A stretch of 24,432 bases of DNA from a virus. Positions 23,714 through 24,432 of this stretch are shown here, piece by piece (position 1 is the first letter of the stretch; every line of letters begins with the position of its first letter). Both the position numbers and the translations under genes were made by a program. The stretch spans positions 1-24,432 of the IMG/VR virus record IMGVR_UViG_3300025671_000513; one strand, given 5' to 3'. The notes under the pieces are model-generated. The model was not told the origin of the DNA. It did not search any database and worked only from the letters and a program-made list of their open reading frames with translations.

Positions 23714-24133
23714 TTATAATCCATTATCTTCCTTTTCTTGGTATGGTATATCGTCCATCTCCAAAATAACCCCGTATTTCTCCTCTATTCGTTTTTGGAA
23801 TTGTTTATAAATTGGTTGGGTTGTATCATATCCCATATTGTTTAGGTATAGTTCCAAATCATCATCATCAAATGGTGTTGGATATACTCTTAAATGTTTT
23901 CCTGTTTGAGCGACATAAGCAGTCCCATATTGCTCGTTCATAGTTGGTTTCCTGTATTTCTCGTATCTTTCTTTCTTCTTACAGGTGGAACAATATATAT
24001 CAACACCAAAGGTCTTGTATTTGTTCTTATACATATACCTCTCGTCCTTGTATTCCTCACATCTTACACAGAAGTAATGCCATAGTCCATTCTCTCCCAT
24101 ATATCTTTTCTTTTCTTTAATCGGTCTTCCCAT
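23714..24133 (-). CDS. Zinc-ribbon protein (139 residues)
   Basis: A basic N-terminus (G-R-P-I-K-E-K-K-R) is followed by F-C-V-R-C (Cys22, Cys25) and Y-C-S-T-C-K-K-K (Cys48, Cys51), a four-Cys zinc ribbon like that preceding HNH nucleases or in small phage DNA-binding proteins. No HNH motif follows. The rest is helical and acidic (F-D-D-D-D-L-E-L-Y-L), with no recognised domain. It is the first gene of the minus-strand operon, with a promoter ending next to its start codon. It is probably nucleic-acid or protein binding; a specific role is not visible. Confidence 0.65.
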   Translation of the reverse strand: MGRPIKEKKRYMGENGLWHYFCVRCEEYKDERYMYKNKYKTFGVDIYCSTCKKKERYEKYRKPTMNEQYGTAYVAQTGKHLRVYPTPFDDDDLELYLNNMGYDTTQPIYKQFQKRIEEKYGVILEMDDIPYQEKEDNGL

Positions 24134-24138
24134 ACCAA

Positions 24139-24169
24139 TAAATATAAGATATAAAAAAAAAGTTTCAAA
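24139..24169 (-). promoter_or_regulatory. Promoter of the minus-strand operon, near-leaderless
   Basis: On the minus strand TTTG (24166-24169), 19 bases, then TATATTTA (24139-24146), one base off the Bacteroidota -7 consensus. An overlapping sigma-70-like reading is TTGAAA, 16 bases, TATATT. The box ends 5 bases before the ATG at 24133, so the mRNA may lack a leader. The bases TATATTTATTGGT before this ATG also match the ATATTTATNRGT motif of the plus-strand genes. Confidence 0.7.
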
Positions 24170-24210
24170 TGATTTGACTTTTTTGATATGATTTAGTATT
24201 TATAGTTATA

Positions 24211-24432
24211 CTTCAAGATTGGATACAGGTGTTGTAAGGACTTTCACCTCCAAGACAAGAAGTTCTCTTTAAATCTCGCTATAGTCGTTCTAGGGACTTA
24301 TGACTGATTGAGAGCCTCAAAACTACTGAAGTAGTTAAGAAAGGTAGAGTTCCCCTCCCCTACATAACACTCTTAATTGAGTGGGGGGCCTGGGGGGACT
24401 TAATTTTTCTACCTAAAACTACTGGTCTATTA
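24211..24432 (+). ncRNA. Candidate structured non-coding RNA, 3' end outside window
   Basis: No ORF of note covers this stretch, but several helices can be drawn. (1) CTTC 24211-24214 with GAAG 24259-24262, TTGG 24219-24222 with CCAA 24250-24253, AGGTG 24227-24231 with CACCT 24245-24249. (2) TCTC 24274-24277 with GAGA 24310-24313, AGTC 24283-24286 with GACT 24302-24305. (3) AACTAC-TGAA-GTAGTT 24321-24336. (4) A long arm: AGGTAGA 24342-24348 with TCTACCT 24408-24414, GTTCCCCT 24349-24356 with GGGGGGAC 24392-24399 (two G-T pairs), CCCC 24357-24360 with GGGG 24385-24388, CACTC 24368-24372 with GAGTG 24379-24383. The G-T pairs favour the plus strand. GC-rich helices in such AT-rich DNA are unusual. 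A TATTTATAGT element at 24197-24206 could mark its promoter. The family is unknown; a replication origin or packaging site is an alternative. Confidence 0.5.

Noticed and set aside
24230-24262. GGTGAAAGTCC on the minus strand, as in domain I of some group II introns
   Set aside because: No domain V, no reverse transcriptase and no room for a ribozyme of 500 bases before the next coding gene on that strand.
24270-24300. CTATAGTC, similar to part of the group I intron P7 element
   Set aside because: No matching R element or P3/P8 helices were found in the right order.
24306-24345. Hammerhead ribozyme-like CTGAT, short stem, AAA, hairpin arrangement
   Set aside because: The core lacks the required GA after CTGAT and the first G of GAAA, and no stem I closes it. 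The similarity is probably chance.
24180-24432. tRNA gene in the structured region
   Set aside because: No T-loop GTTCRAN motif with a 7-bp acceptor stem and anticodon arm could be drawn on either strand.

Overview
The window is a block of a tailed-phage genome (Caudoviricetes, siphovirus-like by its long tape measure). The likely host is a member of the Bacteroidota. The DNA is AT-rich and start codons lack purine-rich Shine-Dalgarno sites, being preceded by A/T-rich stretches instead. Two minus-strand promoters match the Bacteroidota consensus (TTTG, 19-20 bases, TAnnTTTG) exactly, and two more match it closely. TGA and TAA are both used as stops, so the standard bacterial code applies. No integrase, repressor, terminase, polymerase or tRNA is visible, so lifestyle cannot be judged and the genome continues beyond both ends.

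Positions 1-21536, plus strand, form a tightly packed virion module. It opens with the 3' end of an HNH homing endonuclease. Next is a tail assembly chaperone whose -1 frame extension, after a run of nine T, makes a G/GT-type frameshift product. Then come tail-terminator-like and HK97 gp10-like proteins, two large tail proteins, the tape measure, a composite XkdF-type prohead protease, a scaffold-like acidic protein, the major capsid protein and a possible tail-tube protein. After a terminator near 13.2 kb lies an adhesion region. It holds two tandem paralogous fibres built from GGxxN repeats, a fibre with a lectin-like C-terminus, several small proteins, two further virion proteins, and finally the portal and a head-tail connector. 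The order is unusual: tail genes come before the capsid genes, and the portal comes last.

Positions 21537-24133, minus strand, converge on the virion module across a strong two-way terminator. They hold small, mostly unrecognised genes in at least four transcription units, including a 118-residue protein-kinase-like protein, a zinc-ribbon protein, a possible winged-helix protein, and 42- and 43-codon genes.

Positions 24134-24432 are non-coding. A promoter for the minus-strand operon lies at the left, followed by about 220 bases with several nested, GC-rich helices that look like a structured RNA cut by the window end. This RNA, the frameshift, the motif ATATTTATNRGT recurring just before start codons, and the mini-kinase are the points most worth following up.
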